Positions 41,250-51,180 of a stretch of 64,000 bases of DNA are shown here, one piece after another. Under the pieces are notes generated by a model. The model was not told the origin of the DNA and did not search any database. It saw only the letters and a list, made by a program, of their open reading frames with translations. The stretch's first letter is position 1, and each line of letters opens with the position of its first letter. The stretch covers positions 62,001 to 126,000 of the forward strand of contig PDQQ01000011.1 of the NCBI GenBank assembly GCA_002747825.1, read 5' to 3'. The position numbers were made by a program, and so were the translations under genes. This DNA comes from Deltaproteobacteria bacterium (lineage in GTDB: Bacteria > Desulfobacterota > Desulfobulbia > Desulfobulbales > Desulfocapsaceae).

Positions 41250-43031
41250 ATGAAGGTTCTTGTTGTTGGTTCCGGTGGACGCGAGCATGCGCTTGTATGG
41301 AAGATTGCTCAGAGCAACAAAGTCAAAAAAATCTATTGTGCCCCAGGCAATGCCGGAATTGAAAAACTGGCCAGATGCGTTGATATCGCAGCGACAGACA
41401 TTGACGCCTTGCTTCAATTTGCCTTGACCAAGCGGATTGATTTAACGGTTGTTGGTCCGGAATCCTCGCTGGTTGCCGGCATTGTAGATCTCTTTGAGGC
41501 TCATGGTCTGCGGATCTTTGGTCCGAGTAAAGAGGCCGCAAATCTTGAAGGTTCGAAGGTATTTGCGAAGAATTTTCTGAAAAAATATCAGATTCCAAGC
41601 GCGGAGTTTGAGACCTTTAATAACAAGAAAAAAGCGAAAAAATTCATTGAAGCCAAAGGGGCACCACTGGTTGTAAAGGCCGATGGCCTGGCGGCAGGCA
41701 AGGGGGTCTTTGTCGCCAGGACTGTCGAGGAGGCCAAGCAGGCTGTCGATGACATAATGTCCAACAAGGTCTTTGGCAAGGCTGGTGACTCTGTTGTAAT
41801 AGAGGCCTGTCTGGCGGGAGAGGAAGTCTCCTTTATCGTCTTTACAGATGGGAAAACAGTTCTGCCATTGCCCAGCTCGCAGGATCACAAGGCGATATTT
41901 GACAACGACGAGGGACCTAATACCGGCGGTATGGGGGCATATAGCCCGGCCCCTGTCGTCAGCGACAGTATTGCAGATTATGTTGTGAATCAGGTTATGC
42001 AGGCGGCCGTCGAAGGCATGCGACAGGAAGGTATCGTCTATAAGGGCTTTTTGTACGCCGGATTGATGATCGAAAAAGACCAGGTTCGTGTTCTTGAGTT
42101 TAACTGCCGGTTGGGGGATCCTGAAGCGCAGCCCTTGCTGATGCGCCTGAAGACTGACATCATTGAAATCTTTGATTCGGTAATAGACCAACGACTTGAA
42201 GAGATCCAGGTTGAGGTTGATCCCCGTCCAACAGCCTGCGTTGTGATGGCAGCTGGAGGTTATCCGGGACACTTTGCAAAGGGCAGGCGTATTTGCGGGC
42301 TCTCCAGGGTCTCGAAGATTGCCGGACTGGAGGTCTTTCATGCCGGAACCGTGAGAGAATCAGGGCGTCTTGTTACCAGTGGCGGTCGGGTTCTCGGCAT
42401 TACAGCCATTGGTGATGATCTGCGGGCAGCCCTTGGGCTCTGTTACCGGGCCGTAGAAGCTATTCGTTGGCCTGACTGCTATTATCGCAGGGATATTGGT
42501 GCCAAGGCCCTTGCAAAGCTTGATAAAGGAGATAACACGCAGATACAGGTCGGTATCGTTATGGGGAGTGACTCCGATCTCTCTGTGATGAAAGCTGCTG
42601 CTGATATTGTAAGAGATATGGGTGTTTCGTGTGAGATGACTGTTGCTTCAGCTCACAGGAGCCCTGAAAGAGCAGCCGCGTACGCTCACTCGGCAAAATC
42701 AAGAGGGGTGAAGGTCATTATCGCAGGTGCAGGAATGGCGGCTCATCTGGCCGGGGTATTGGCGGCTCATACGGATCTACCTGTTATCGGTGTTCCTCTA
42801 AACGCCTCATCGCTCAATGGAATCGATGCCCTGTTATCAACGGTACAAATGCCTCCGGGTGTTCCGGTCGCTACCATGGGCATTGGTCGCGCTGGTGCCA
42901 AAAATGCAGGGATTATGGCGTTAAAGATACTTGCCCTGTCAGACCATGATCTGGCGGAAAAGCTCGTTGCATATCGTGAAAGAATGGTGGCTGCGGTTGA
43001 AGAAAAGGCAAAACGGGTTGAAAGGCAGTAG
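41250..43031 (+). CDS. PurD-PurE fusion (GAR synthetase + N5-CAIR mutase)
   Basis: N-terminal MKVLVVGSGGREHALVWKI...; C-terminal QVGIVMGSDSDLSVMKAAADIVRDMGVSCEMTVASAHRSPERA in the same frame. Confidence 0.93.
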   Translation: MKVLVVGSGGREHALVWKIAQSNKVKKIYCAPGNAGIEKLARCVDIAATDIDALLQFALTKRIDLTVVGPESSLVAGIVDLFEAHGLRIFGPSKEAANLEGSKVFAKNFLKKYQIPSAEFETFNNKKKAKKFIEAKGAPLVVKADGLAAGKGVFVARTVEEAKQAVDDIMSNKVFGKAGDSVVIEACLAGEEVSFIVFTDGKTVLPLPSSQDHKAIFDNDEGPNTGGMGAYSPAPVVSDSIADYVVNQVMQAAVEGMRQEGIVYKGFLYAGLMIEKDQVRVLEFNCRLGDPEAQPLLMRLKTDIIEIFDSVIDQRLEEIQVEVDPRPTACVVMAAGGYPGHFAKGRRICGLSRVSKIAGLEVFHAGTVRESGRLVTSGGRVLGITAIGDDLRAALGLCYRAVEAIRWPDCYYRRDIGAKALAKLDKGDNTQIQVGIVMGSDSDLSVMKAAADIVRDMGVSCEMTVASAHRSPERAAAYAHSAKSRGVKVIIAGAGMAAHLAGVLAAHTDLPVIGVPLNASSLNGIDALLSTVQMPPGVPVATMGIGRAGAKNAGIMALKILALSDHDLAEKLVAYRERMVAAVEEKAKRVERQ

Positions 43032-43668
43032 GCTCGCTATCACAGGAAAGGCCTCTATCGACAAGGCGGCCCGCTGCATACGGAGGGGAGGGGTAGTGGC
43101 CTTCCCGACTGAGACCTACTATGGGTTGGCGGTGGATCCGTTTAACGGGGAAGCTGTAGAGAAGTTGTTTCGTCTTAAACAACGCCCGCCAGACAGACCG
43201 GTTCTGCTTTTACTCGAGAATCTTGAGCAACTGTATCTGCTTGTCTCCGATTTTCCCGAGCAATACCAACCGCTGATTGAGCGTTATTGGCCGGGACCGT
43301 TGACCCTCGTCTTTCCTGCATTACAGTCAATGGAGAAGAAAATAACAGCCGGAACTGGCAGTGTCGGAGTGCGTATCAGCCCCCATCCAATCGCAAGTCA
43401 ACTGGTTGCAGCTGTTGGGCATCCGATTACCGCGACCAGTGCCAATCTCTCCGGGCAGCCTCCGGCCAGAAATGTCGGAGAGATTGCTGCCATGTTCGAA
43501 AATGCAATTGATCTTGTCCTTGACGGCGGTGAGGCCGGTACCACTCTATGTTCGACCGTTGTCGGAATAAAGGACTCAAAAATCAAGGTGTTACGCAGTG
43601 GTCAGGTGGATGTGGATCATGAACTGAGAAAGAATACGCGTTGCTTCACCGGCCGCAGAGAGCGATAA
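43018..43668 (+). CDS. tsaC: L-threonylcarbamoyladenylate synthase (Sua5/YrdC)
   Basis: GGVVAFPTETYYGLAVDPFN, RYWPGPLTLV, ITATSANLSGQPP; TTG start proposed. Confidence 0.9.
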   Translation: MKGSRLAITGKASIDKAARCIRRGGVVAFPTETYYGLAVDPFNGEAVEKLFRLKQRPPDRPVLLLLENLEQLYLLVSDFPEQYQPLIERYWPGPLTLVFPALQSMEKKITAGTGSVGVRISPHPIASQLVAAVGHPITATSANLSGQPPARNVGEIAAMFENAIDLVLDGGEAGTTLCSTVVGIKDSKIKVLRSGQVDVDHELRKNTRCFTGRRER

Positions 43669-43691
43669 AGAGCATTGGGCGCTTTATCCCA

Positions 43692-45377
43692 TCAATCTCT
43701 TGTCAGATTTCTGTATTTGATCCTGTGGGGCTGGTTGGCATCGCTTCCCAGTCGGGCCTTTTTATCTTTTTCGTAGTCCGAGTAGTTACCCTCAAACCAA
43801 TAGACCTGAGAATCTCCTTCAAAGGCCAGGATATGAGTGGCCAGTTTGTCGAGAAACCAGCGGTCGTGGCTGATAATTACAGCGCAACCCCCAAAGTTTT
43901 CCAGGGCTTCTTCAAGGGCCCGGAGGGTGTTGACATCAAGGTCGTTGGTCGGCTCGTCCAAAAGCAGGACGTTGCCCCCTTCTTTCAGGGTCCGTGCGAG
44001 ATGCACACGGTTGCGCTCACCGCCGGACAACAAACCGACCTTTTTTTGCTGGTCGGAACCGCTGAAGTTAAACCTGCCCACATAGGAGCGGCTGTTTACC
44101 TCCCGATCGCCGAGAAAAATAGTCTCGTTTCCTTCTGAGATTGCCTGCCAGACCGTATGCTCCGGATCGAGACAATCTCTGTTCTGATCGACATAGGCAA
44201 GCTGTACGGTTTCACCAATACGGATGGTGCCTTTGTCCGGTGATTCGTTACCGGTCAGCATCTTGAACAGGGTCGATTTACCGGCTCCATTTGGCCCGAT
44301 AACCCCAACGATACCACCCGCCGGCAGGTTAAAATTCAGATTATCGATAAGAAGCCGCTCGCCAACGGCCTTTTGGACATTTGTTGCCTCAATGACCACC
44401 TTGCCAAGACGTGGTCCAGATGGAATAAAAATTTCCAGATCCTTTGCCAGCTTTTCGGTATCTTTTTCCAGCAGTTTTTCGTACGAGTTGATGCGGGCCT
44501 TGGATTTACTTCTCCGGCCCTTTGGACTCATGCGTATCCACTCAAGCTCTCGTTGCAGTGTACGTCTGCGTTCGGTCTCTTTTTGTGTCTCCAGGGCAAG
44601 CCGTTTTTCCTTTTGTTCGAGCCAGGAGGAATAGTTTCCCTTCCAGGGAATGCCACGGCCACGGTCCAGCTCCAGAATCCAGCCCGCAACGTTATCAAGG
44701 AAGTATCGATCGTGGGTTACGGCAATGACCGTTCCCGGGTACTGCTGGAGATGTTGTTCGAGCCAGGCAACGGATTCGGCATCAAGGTGGTTTGTTGGTT
44801 CATCCAGAAGCAGGATATCCGGCTGCTTGAGGAGAATACGACAGAGGGCAACCCGCCTTTTTTCCCCTCCGGAAAGCACCTCACACAAGGTATCCGAGGG
44901 AGGGCAGCGAAGTGCGTCCATCGCCATATCCAGACGGGAATCAAGATCCCAGGCGTTGAGATGGTCGAGTCTCTCCTGTACTGTCGCCTGTTTGTCTATG
45001 AGGGCCTGCATCTTTTCATCGGACATTGGCTCGGCAAATCTCTCGTTTATGGCGTTGAACTCGTTGACAAGATGGACCACCTCCTGGACACCTTCCTCGA
45101 CCACCTCCCTGACCGTTTTCTGAGGTGCCAGCTTTGGTTCCTGCGGTAAGTAGTCAATCTGAAGGCCCGGGGAGATATGGGTCTCGCCGTTAAATTCCGT
45201 ATCAATCCCGGCAAGTATCCGAAGAAGAGTGCTTTTTCCAGATCCGTTGAGACCGAGTACTCCGATCTTGGCTCCATAAAAATAGGACAGGGAAATATCC
45301 TTTAAGACAGCGCGGCTTTGATAATGTTTACTTACGCCAAGCATTGAATAGATAATCTTTGTATCATCTGCAGCCAT
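43692..45377 (-). CDS. ettA: ABC-F energy-dependent translational throttle protein
   Basis: Two ABC domains; IGVLGLNGSGKSTLLRILAG; LSGGEKRRVALCR; EttA-like length and linker. Confidence 0.95.
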   Translation of the reverse strand: MAADDTKIIYSMLGVSKHYQSRAVLKDISLSYFYGAKIGVLGLNGSGKSTLLRILAGIDTEFNGETHISPGLQIDYLPQEPKLAPQKTVREVVEEGVQEVVHLVNEFNAINERFAEPMSDEKMQALIDKQATVQERLDHLNAWDLDSRLDMAMDALRCPPSDTLCEVLSGGEKRRVALCRILLKQPDILLLDEPTNHLDAESVAWLEQHLQQYPGTVIAVTHDRYFLDNVAGWILELDRGRGIPWKGNYSSWLEQKEKRLALETQKETERRRTLQRELEWIRMSPKGRRSKSKARINSYEKLLEKDTEKLAKDLEIFIPSGPRLGKVVIEATNVQKAVGERLLIDNLNFNLPAGGIVGVIGPNGAGKSTLFKMLTGNESPDKGTIRIGETVQLAYVDQNRDCLDPEHTVWQAISEGNETIFLGDREVNSRSYVGRFNFSGSDQQKKVGLLSGGERNRVHLARTLKEGGNVLLLDEPTNDLDVNTLRALEEALENFGGCAVIISHDRWFLDKLATHILAFEGDSQVYWFEGNYSDYEKDKKARLGSDANQPHRIKYRNLTRD

Positions 45378-45400
45378 AAAAAGATCCTTTACTCTTTCAG

Positions 45401-45607
45401 GTGGTAAAAAGTAGGGCCCTCAAGGAACCTGAAACCTCTTTTAGATCGTTTGATATCATATTCGAGGCGCAGGAGAAAATGGACCACATGCGTACATTCA
45501 ATCCCGAGGATATATTCTCGACAGCAACGAAGAAAATGGGCGGAAGATTGGTTACTCAAGGGGTCGTTTTGCTGTATTCAGAATACTACAGAAAAAAAAA
45601 AGAGTAA
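45401..45607 (+). CDS. Short hypothetical ORF, possibly a remnant
   Basis: 68 aa, KKMGGRLVTQGVVLLYSEYYRKKKE; no clear family. Confidence 0.25.
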   Translation: MVKSRALKEPETSFRSFDIIFEAQEKMDHMRTFNPEDIFSTATKKMGGRLVTQGVVLLYSEYYRKKKE

Positions 45608-45890
45608 ACAACAGAGCATTGTGGTCTGATTTTTCCTTCGAAATATTTTACGCAGGAAAACAGACGTACAAAATTTTTTATGGTAAAGAATCGGTAAAGA
45701 TGAAAAATTTACATGGTGCTGCTCAGGATAAGGGCATATAGTTGTGTGATCTTCTTTAAGGGCATTGTTAGCCTCGACAGATCCAAGAATAGCTGGGAAT
45801 GTATTGATAAGACCCGTATTCTTGGATACAATGAGGTTGGCTGGTGTCAAATCTTTAAATCCTCTGTATCGGTGAGAATGGGGGTATAAT

Positions 45891-46220
45891 ATGGATTTTA
45901 TTGAAAAAATTTCTGAATGGTTTTCATCTACGCATATTGACGAACAGATTAAATCGGCGGATATCGTAGGTTTGTTCACAAATCCTTGGTTTATCGTTCC
46001 TTTCGGGGCTATCGTCGGATATTTACTCTATAAAAAGAGGTTTGTAGATCTTGTTATAATAGCTATCTGTGTTGGTCTATTATGGTTTTCAGGAACGGAC
46101 TATGCCCACAGTCTTATTGTCAACGGTGAGATAGATCTGTCCAAGGTCTTGCCTGTTGCATTCGGGGGTGCCGGAGTTGTTGGACTTCTCATGTACCTGC
46201 TTTTTGGTCGTTCTGATTAA
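45891..46220 (+). CDS. Small hypothetical membrane protein
   Basis: 109 aa with hydrophobic segments, clear intergenic context. Confidence 0.65.
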   Translation: MDFIEKISEWFSSTHIDEQIKSADIVGLFTNPWFIVPFGAIVGYLLYKKRFVDLVIIAICVGLLWFSGTDYAHSLIVNGEIDLSKVLPVAFGGAGVVGLLMYLLFGRSD

Positions 46221-46232
46221 AAGACACTCAAA

Positions 46233-47321
46233 ATGGAACACGATCACGGCGTATTTGTCGCTACAGAAGACAGTCTGTGCCCTTTGTATAGTGTCGGTGA
46301 TGAATTCAGGATAAATGATGTCGTTCTGACACCACCCCCGAACAGATCAACCTGTCTTACTCTGGCCTGCGATCTTGCAGAACTGCTGAAAGTAAAGGTC
46401 AACGGCGTAAAGCCTTCTCGAACATCCCTTGAAAATTCACCAATTCAATGCAGCGGTTGTCGAGGGTTCATCAGACTTCAATTTAAAAGAGACAAAGAAT
46501 TTGCAACGGTTCAAATGCGTCTTCTTGCGGCAAGGGAGCGTCGACATCGGAGTATCGAAACAACAGGTTTTATCCCCCTTTTACGGGCCGTACCGATTTT
46601 TAAGTCTTTGTCCAGTGAAGAATTGATAGAGTTATCCGCTTTACTTGAACTCAAAGAGGTTCTGCCGCAAACCCTTATCGCAAGAAAGGGAGACAAGGGA
46701 AGTCGTTTGTACATTCTGCTTACTGGCTGTGCCCACGTCTTGGATGCTGGTGGAGCAGTTCTGGCTCGGCTTGGTTCAGGCGAGATCTTTGGTGAAATGA
46801 GTCTGTTATCCGGAGAGAGGGTTTTGTCAACTATTCAAGCTGTTGAAAAAAGTGTAATAGCTGTAATGAGCCTTGAAGGTTTTAAACAGGTTTTTAACCG
46901 CTTCCCGGATTTGTATGTCTCGTTCTACAGGCTTCTTGTCTCTCGCATTGCGAAAATGAACGCCCTGCGGGCCCATGAGCTTTCCTCTGATATGACGGGA
47001 CAGATCTCGGATATCTCGGTGGTCGAATTGTGCCAGATGATTAATTCAAGCCAGAAAACCGGTCGTCTTGTGCTCCGTGATAACGGGGCAAAATATAGAG
47101 CTCTTTTCAACGCGGGAGAACTTGTCTATGCCACAGGTAAGAACAAGACTGGAATTGAGGCCTTTTACGAGATTCTGGCTCTAGAGAATGGGCGTTTTAC
47201 ATTCACTCAGGGCTTAAATAAAAAAGAGATGGATCTCGATGTCCTGGGCAGTTTTATAGGCTTGATCATGGAAGGAGTACAGCGTATAGATGACGGTAAG
47301 GGAGGCGTAAGGCCGATCTGA
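46233..47321 (+). CDS. Cyclic-nucleotide-binding domain protein with DUF4388-like C-terminus
   Basis: LYILLTGCAHVLDAGGAVLARLGSGEIFGEMSLLSGE; DISVVELCQMINSSQKTGRLVLRDNGAKYRALFNAGELVYA. Confidence 0.85.
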   Translation: MEHDHGVFVATEDSLCPLYSVGDEFRINDVVLTPPPNRSTCLTLACDLAELLKVKVNGVKPSRTSLENSPIQCSGCRGFIRLQFKRDKEFATVQMRLLAARERRHRSIETTGFIPLLRAVPIFKSLSSEELIELSALLELKEVLPQTLIARKGDKGSRLYILLTGCAHVLDAGGAVLARLGSGEIFGEMSLLSGERVLSTIQAVEKSVIAVMSLEGFKQVFNRFPDLYVSFYRLLVSRIAKMNALRAHELSSDMTGQISDISVVELCQMINSSQKTGRLVLRDNGAKYRALFNAGELVYATGKNKTGIEAFYEILALENGRFTFTQGLNKKEMDLDVLGSFIGLIMEGVQRIDDGKGGVRPI

Positions 47322-47353
47322 TCTGTGCGTAGCACATTTTTGCAGACAACAGC

Positions 47354-48145
47354 TTGTCCCCAAAACATTCTTCAGCCCATTTCCTGTATCCCGTGAGCAG
47401 ACGTCAGATAAAGAGAAAGATTTTTCAATATCTTGCCAGTCGTCCTCTTGGTGAGATCTTTGAATTACTTGCTTCCTATCCTGATGTGGTGGTGGTGAAT
47501 GTTCTGTTTATGGCCCTTTGTGATCATGATAGAAGGATACGTTGGCGTGCCATAAGTTGTTTCGGAGATGTTGTGCCCCGAATTGAAAAAAAACAGCGGG
47601 AGCAGGCCAGGATTATAATGCGCAGATTCCTCTGGAGTCTCAATGATGAATCGGGCGGGATCGGTTGGGGTGCCCCTGAGGCGATGGCTGAAATTATGGT
47701 CAACAGCGAGCATTTGCGCGGTGAATATCTGCATATGCTTATTTCTTATGCCCAGGAAGATGGGGATGAGCTGTTTCAGGACGGAAATTTTCTTGAGTTG
47801 CCGATGCTGCAAAGGGGATTGCTCTGGGGAATTGGCAGGATGAACTACTCTTGCACAGAACTGATGCTGGAAACCGGAGTTGACAGAGAACTTGTAAAAT
47901 ATTTCGATTCTCAGGATAGGGAAGTAAAGAATCTTGCACTTTGGGCATTGGCCGGACTTGATGTAAAGATTGCAAAAGAGGTGCTGCCTGAGCCGCCGCA
48001 GGAAAATGAAACGCTTACCGTATATCAAAACGGTATCTTTGAGGAAATTAATATGCTGGCTCTTTTCAATCAAGTCACATCAGCCGTTCAGCTATCCCCT
48101 GTCGAGGCTTGCGACTGGCCGATGGCGAAATCGTTACCCCGTTGA
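47354..48145 (+). CDS. DVU0298-like HEAT-repeat protein
   Basis: RIRWRAISCFG and MRRFLWSLNDESGGIGWGAPEAMAEIM. Confidence 0.8.
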   Translation: MSPKHSSAHFLYPVSRRQIKRKIFQYLASRPLGEIFELLASYPDVVVVNVLFMALCDHDRRIRWRAISCFGDVVPRIEKKQREQARIIMRRFLWSLNDESGGIGWGAPEAMAEIMVNSEHLRGEYLHMLISYAQEDGDELFQDGNFLELPMLQRGLLWGIGRMNYSCTELMLETGVDRELVKYFDSQDREVKNLALWALAGLDVKIAKEVLPEPPQENETLTVYQNGIFEEINMLALFNQVTSAVQLSPVEACDWPMAKSLPR

Positions 48146-48363
48146 ATTGATGTTCGTTGGGCAGCCTTCTCGTGTAGCAATCCAGAGAACAATTTGTCAT
48201 CAACCGGGAAATTTCCTTGCCATAAACTAAAATAGTTGTTAAATATCTCCACTTTTCACAGAAATGTTGTTATGCGGCTGGGGACTCCTCTCCGCATGCT
48301 ATAAGCCCCTAATATACTCCCCCTGATGAGAAGGGCCGGGGAATCTGATACGAGGAAAGTACC

Positions 48364-48558
48364 ATGGCAAAGGTATGTGAAATTTGTGGCAAAGGCCCGG
48401 CAACGGGTAACAATGTCTCCCACGCTCATAACAAGACCAGAAGGCGTTGGTTGCCAAATCTTCAATCTGTCCGTCAATCGACTTCTGGAGGAAATACAAA
48501 GAAGATGAGGGTTTGTACCCGCTGTATCCGTTCTGGGGCTGTGGTAAAGGCAGCTTAG
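48364..48558 (+). CDS. rpmB: 50S ribosomal protein L28
   Basis: [34 protein letters not shown]. Confidence 0.98.
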   Translation: MAKVCEICGKGPATGNNVSHAHNKTRRRWLPNLQSVRQSTSGGNTKKMRVCTRCIRSGAVVKAA

Positions 48559-48692
48559 ACCAGAAAGGTGCTGGTCGTTCTTTCCTGTTAAACAAAAACA
48601 AATGGCCGAAGGAACCTCGTCTTCCTTTTGTCTGTGTTTTGTCGGGGAGACTGGTAGAGATATTTCGCGATGTCTGTTTGGGCCCGTGAGCG

Positions 48693-48725
48693 AAGGCGAG
48701 AGGAATATTCCTGCTCGCCTTTTTT
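48693..48725 (+). terminator. Intrinsic terminator downstream of rpmB
   Basis: AAGGCGAG...CTCGCCTT followed by TTTT. Confidence 0.85.
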
Positions 48726-48738
48726 AATGGAGTGTGAA

Positions 48739-48996
48739 ATGAGTGACAAAGAAGAAATTATTTTTCTCAGTTATTCTGAGGCAGTGGAAATTGTTGGAGC
48801 TATTCAGGAAGAAGAGGATATAGAAGAAAATGACAGGCGTATCTTCACTGTTTACAATAAGAACGATAAGGAAATCTGCTGGTTTGATTATAATGAAGTG
48901 ATGGCTGACGTTGGAGAGGTTGAAGCCGGCAAGCGAAAAGAGACTGTCCAGAATTATATCCTGCAACGTATTCCAACCTGGGTTCGAGATATGTAA
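48739..48996 (+). CDS. Small acidic hypothetical protein
   Basis: MSDKEEIIFLSYSEAVEIVGAIQEEEDIEENDRR; start moved from 48670. Confidence 0.65.
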   Translation: MSDKEEIIFLSYSEAVEIVGAIQEEEDIEENDRRIFTVYNKNDKEICWFDYNEVMADVGEVEAGKRKETVQNYILQRIPTWVRDM

Positions 48997-49196
48997 AAAA
49001 TCTCCTCTGCTGGGGTTGTCTTTCCCTTTTTCTATTAAACTATTGGAGGGGTATGGCCTTGTCTTTCCAGAATGTTTTGTGCCCTCTTTTGGGGCAATAA
49101 AGAAACGAGTGCTTTCTGGGTACGATACAGGCTTTTTCAGAAAAACAAATGACGATAGAGCAGCCCAAAAAACTGTTTTTCGTGGTATAGACTTCA

Positions 49197-50924
49197 ATGA
49201 CAGACAAAGACATCCTTCATAGGCTCTATCACATTTTACAACCATACCGAAGGCGGCTTGTCATTGCCACCCTCTGCATGATCTGTGTGGCAATCTGCAC
49301 AGGAGCCCAGACCTATCTTGTCAAAGATTTACTTGATAAGATCTTTATTGAAAAGAATAAACTCTATCTTACTTTTTTGCCACTTGTTGTCATTCTTGTC
49401 TTTTTGGTAAAAGGAATCTTTTATTTCGTTTATTCGCTGTTGCTGGAGAAGGTCGGACAGTCGGTTGTCCGCGATTTACGCATAGCCTTGTTCCAACATA
49501 TTCATCGGCAGTCGCTGTCTTTTTTCAATCAAAATCCAACAGGGACCCTGATCTCCAGGGTGATGTCAGATGTAACGCTGTTGCAGCAGGCGGTGTCGAG
49601 GGCTCTTGTCAACACCGTTCGCGATTTGTTTCAGGTTGTCATTCTTCTCGGGATCGTCTTTTTTATGAACTGGCGGCTTGCGATGATCACCTTTCTGGTT
49701 CTTCCAGTCTCGGCCCTGTTAATTGTCAAGTTTGGTGGGATGTTTAGAAGAATCTCGACCGCCACCCAAGAGGAAATGGCCCGCGTCTCAGACATCTTAC
49801 ACGAAACAATAACCGGAAACAGGATTGTCAAGGCGTTTTCCAAGGAGTCCTATGAGGGGCGGCGTTTTACCAAGCAGGTTTTTCGGCTTTTTTACCTTAC
49901 AGTCAAAGATGCCAAGTACAGATGCCTTCAGCACCCAATGATGGAGCTTGTTGGAGGTGTTGCCGTTTCTGCGGTTATCTGGTTTGGTGGTATTCAAGTC
50001 CTACATGGAACGACAACTCCAGGAACCTTTTTTGCCTTTTTAACCGCCTTGGCTGTAGCGTATGAACCGATAAATGGTGTTGCTAAAATTAACTCGACGA
50101 TACAGCAGGGTATTGCCGCCGCCTACCGGGTCTTTTTCATCCTTGATTCTGAACCCCAGATTCGGGATAAAGAGGGGGCCATCGTTTTGCCACCATTCTC
50201 CTCAACGATAGAATTCAGGGATGTCTGTTACCAGTACGAAGAAAAGGTCCAGGTACTTAACGGGATAAATCTGACCGTACAGGCCGGCGAAGCCGTTGCC
50301 GTTGTTGGTGCAAGTGGCGGGGGAAAGACGACTTTGACCAATCTTATCCCCCGTTTCCTTGAGCTTGTTGACGGGGCAATCCTGATCGATGGTCAGGATA
50401 TCCGTGATGTAACCATTCACTCTCTGAGAAGCCAGATTGCGATGGTTACGCAGAAAACCATCCTCTTTAACGATACAGTCAGGAATAATATTGCCTACAG
50501 CAATCAGAAATGTTCGCAAGAAGAGGTTTATCAAGCGGCAAAGGCAGCACATGCCTATGATTTTATTCAAAGTCTTCCTCACGGATTTGACTCTGTGATT
50601 GGTGAAGATGGTGCCCGACTTTCCGGCGGGCAACAGCAGCGGATCTCGATTGCCCGTGCGATTCTTAAAGACGCACCGATTCTTATTCTTGATGAGGCAA
50701 CCTCTTCGCTTGATACCGAATCAGAAAGAGAGGTGCAAAAGGCCCTTGAAAACCTGATGAAGGACAAAACGACCTTCGTTATTGCCCACCGGCTTTCTAC
50801 CATCAAAAATGCTGATAGAATTATTGTGATTAAAGAGGGTCGAATCGTTGAAGAAGGCGATCATCAGAGCTTAATCGCAGCCCACGGAGAATACGAGGCC
50901 CTGTATAAGATGCAGTACAAGTAG
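49197..50924 (+). CDS. msbA: Lipid A export ABC transporter (MsbA-like)
   Basis: Fused TM and ATPase domains; GASGGGKTTLTNLIPRFLE; LSGGQQQRISIARAILKDAPILILDEATSSLD. Confidence 0.92.
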   Translation: MTDKDILHRLYHILQPYRRRLVIATLCMICVAICTGAQTYLVKDLLDKIFIEKNKLYLTFLPLVVILVFLVKGIFYFVYSLLLEKVGQSVVRDLRIALFQHIHRQSLSFFNQNPTGTLISRVMSDVTLLQQAVSRALVNTVRDLFQVVILLGIVFFMNWRLAMITFLVLPVSALLIVKFGGMFRRISTATQEEMARVSDILHETITGNRIVKAFSKESYEGRRFTKQVFRLFYLTVKDAKYRCLQHPMMELVGGVAVSAVIWFGGIQVLHGTTTPGTFFAFLTALAVAYEPINGVAKINSTIQQGIAAAYRVFFILDSEPQIRDKEGAIVLPPFSSTIEFRDVCYQYEEKVQVLNGINLTVQAGEAVAVVGASGGGKTTLTNLIPRFLELVDGAILIDGQDIRDVTIHSLRSQIAMVTQKTILFNDTVRNNIAYSNQKCSQEEVYQAAKAAHAYDFIQSLPHGFDSVIGEDGARLSGGQQQRISIARAILKDAPILILDEATSSLDTESEREVQKALENLMKDKTTFVIAHRLSTIKNADRIIVIKEGRIVEEGDHQSLIAAHGEYEALYKMQYK

Positions 50925-51180
50925 CCCTGGCTGCGAACGCCTCTTTTTGACAGTTTCTCTCTGTTTTCTATTGCCCCTTTTGATGTATTGCAAAAATCTC
51001 CGGTTGACTGTGTTGAATCTCGTAATATACTGAAATACTGTATTCCCCCGCAGAATTGTCTTCGGTTGCCTTTTAATCGATTGGTGCCGATTCTCTGCTG
51101 AGAAGCTGTAAAATAAATACGTAGCTATAAGGTGAGTTCGATTTTTGCAAAGGCCTTTCTGAAAAGACCTTTGCTGTAGA

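Noticed and set aside
41442-42341. 299 aa minus-strand ORF opposite purD
   Set aside because: Shadow ORF without family features.
51146-51173. GCAAAGGCCTTTCTGAAAAGACCTTTGC hairpin before the O-antigen ligase gene
   Set aside because: Imperfect stem without a T tract or known motif; could be a weak terminator or leader, but support is too thin.
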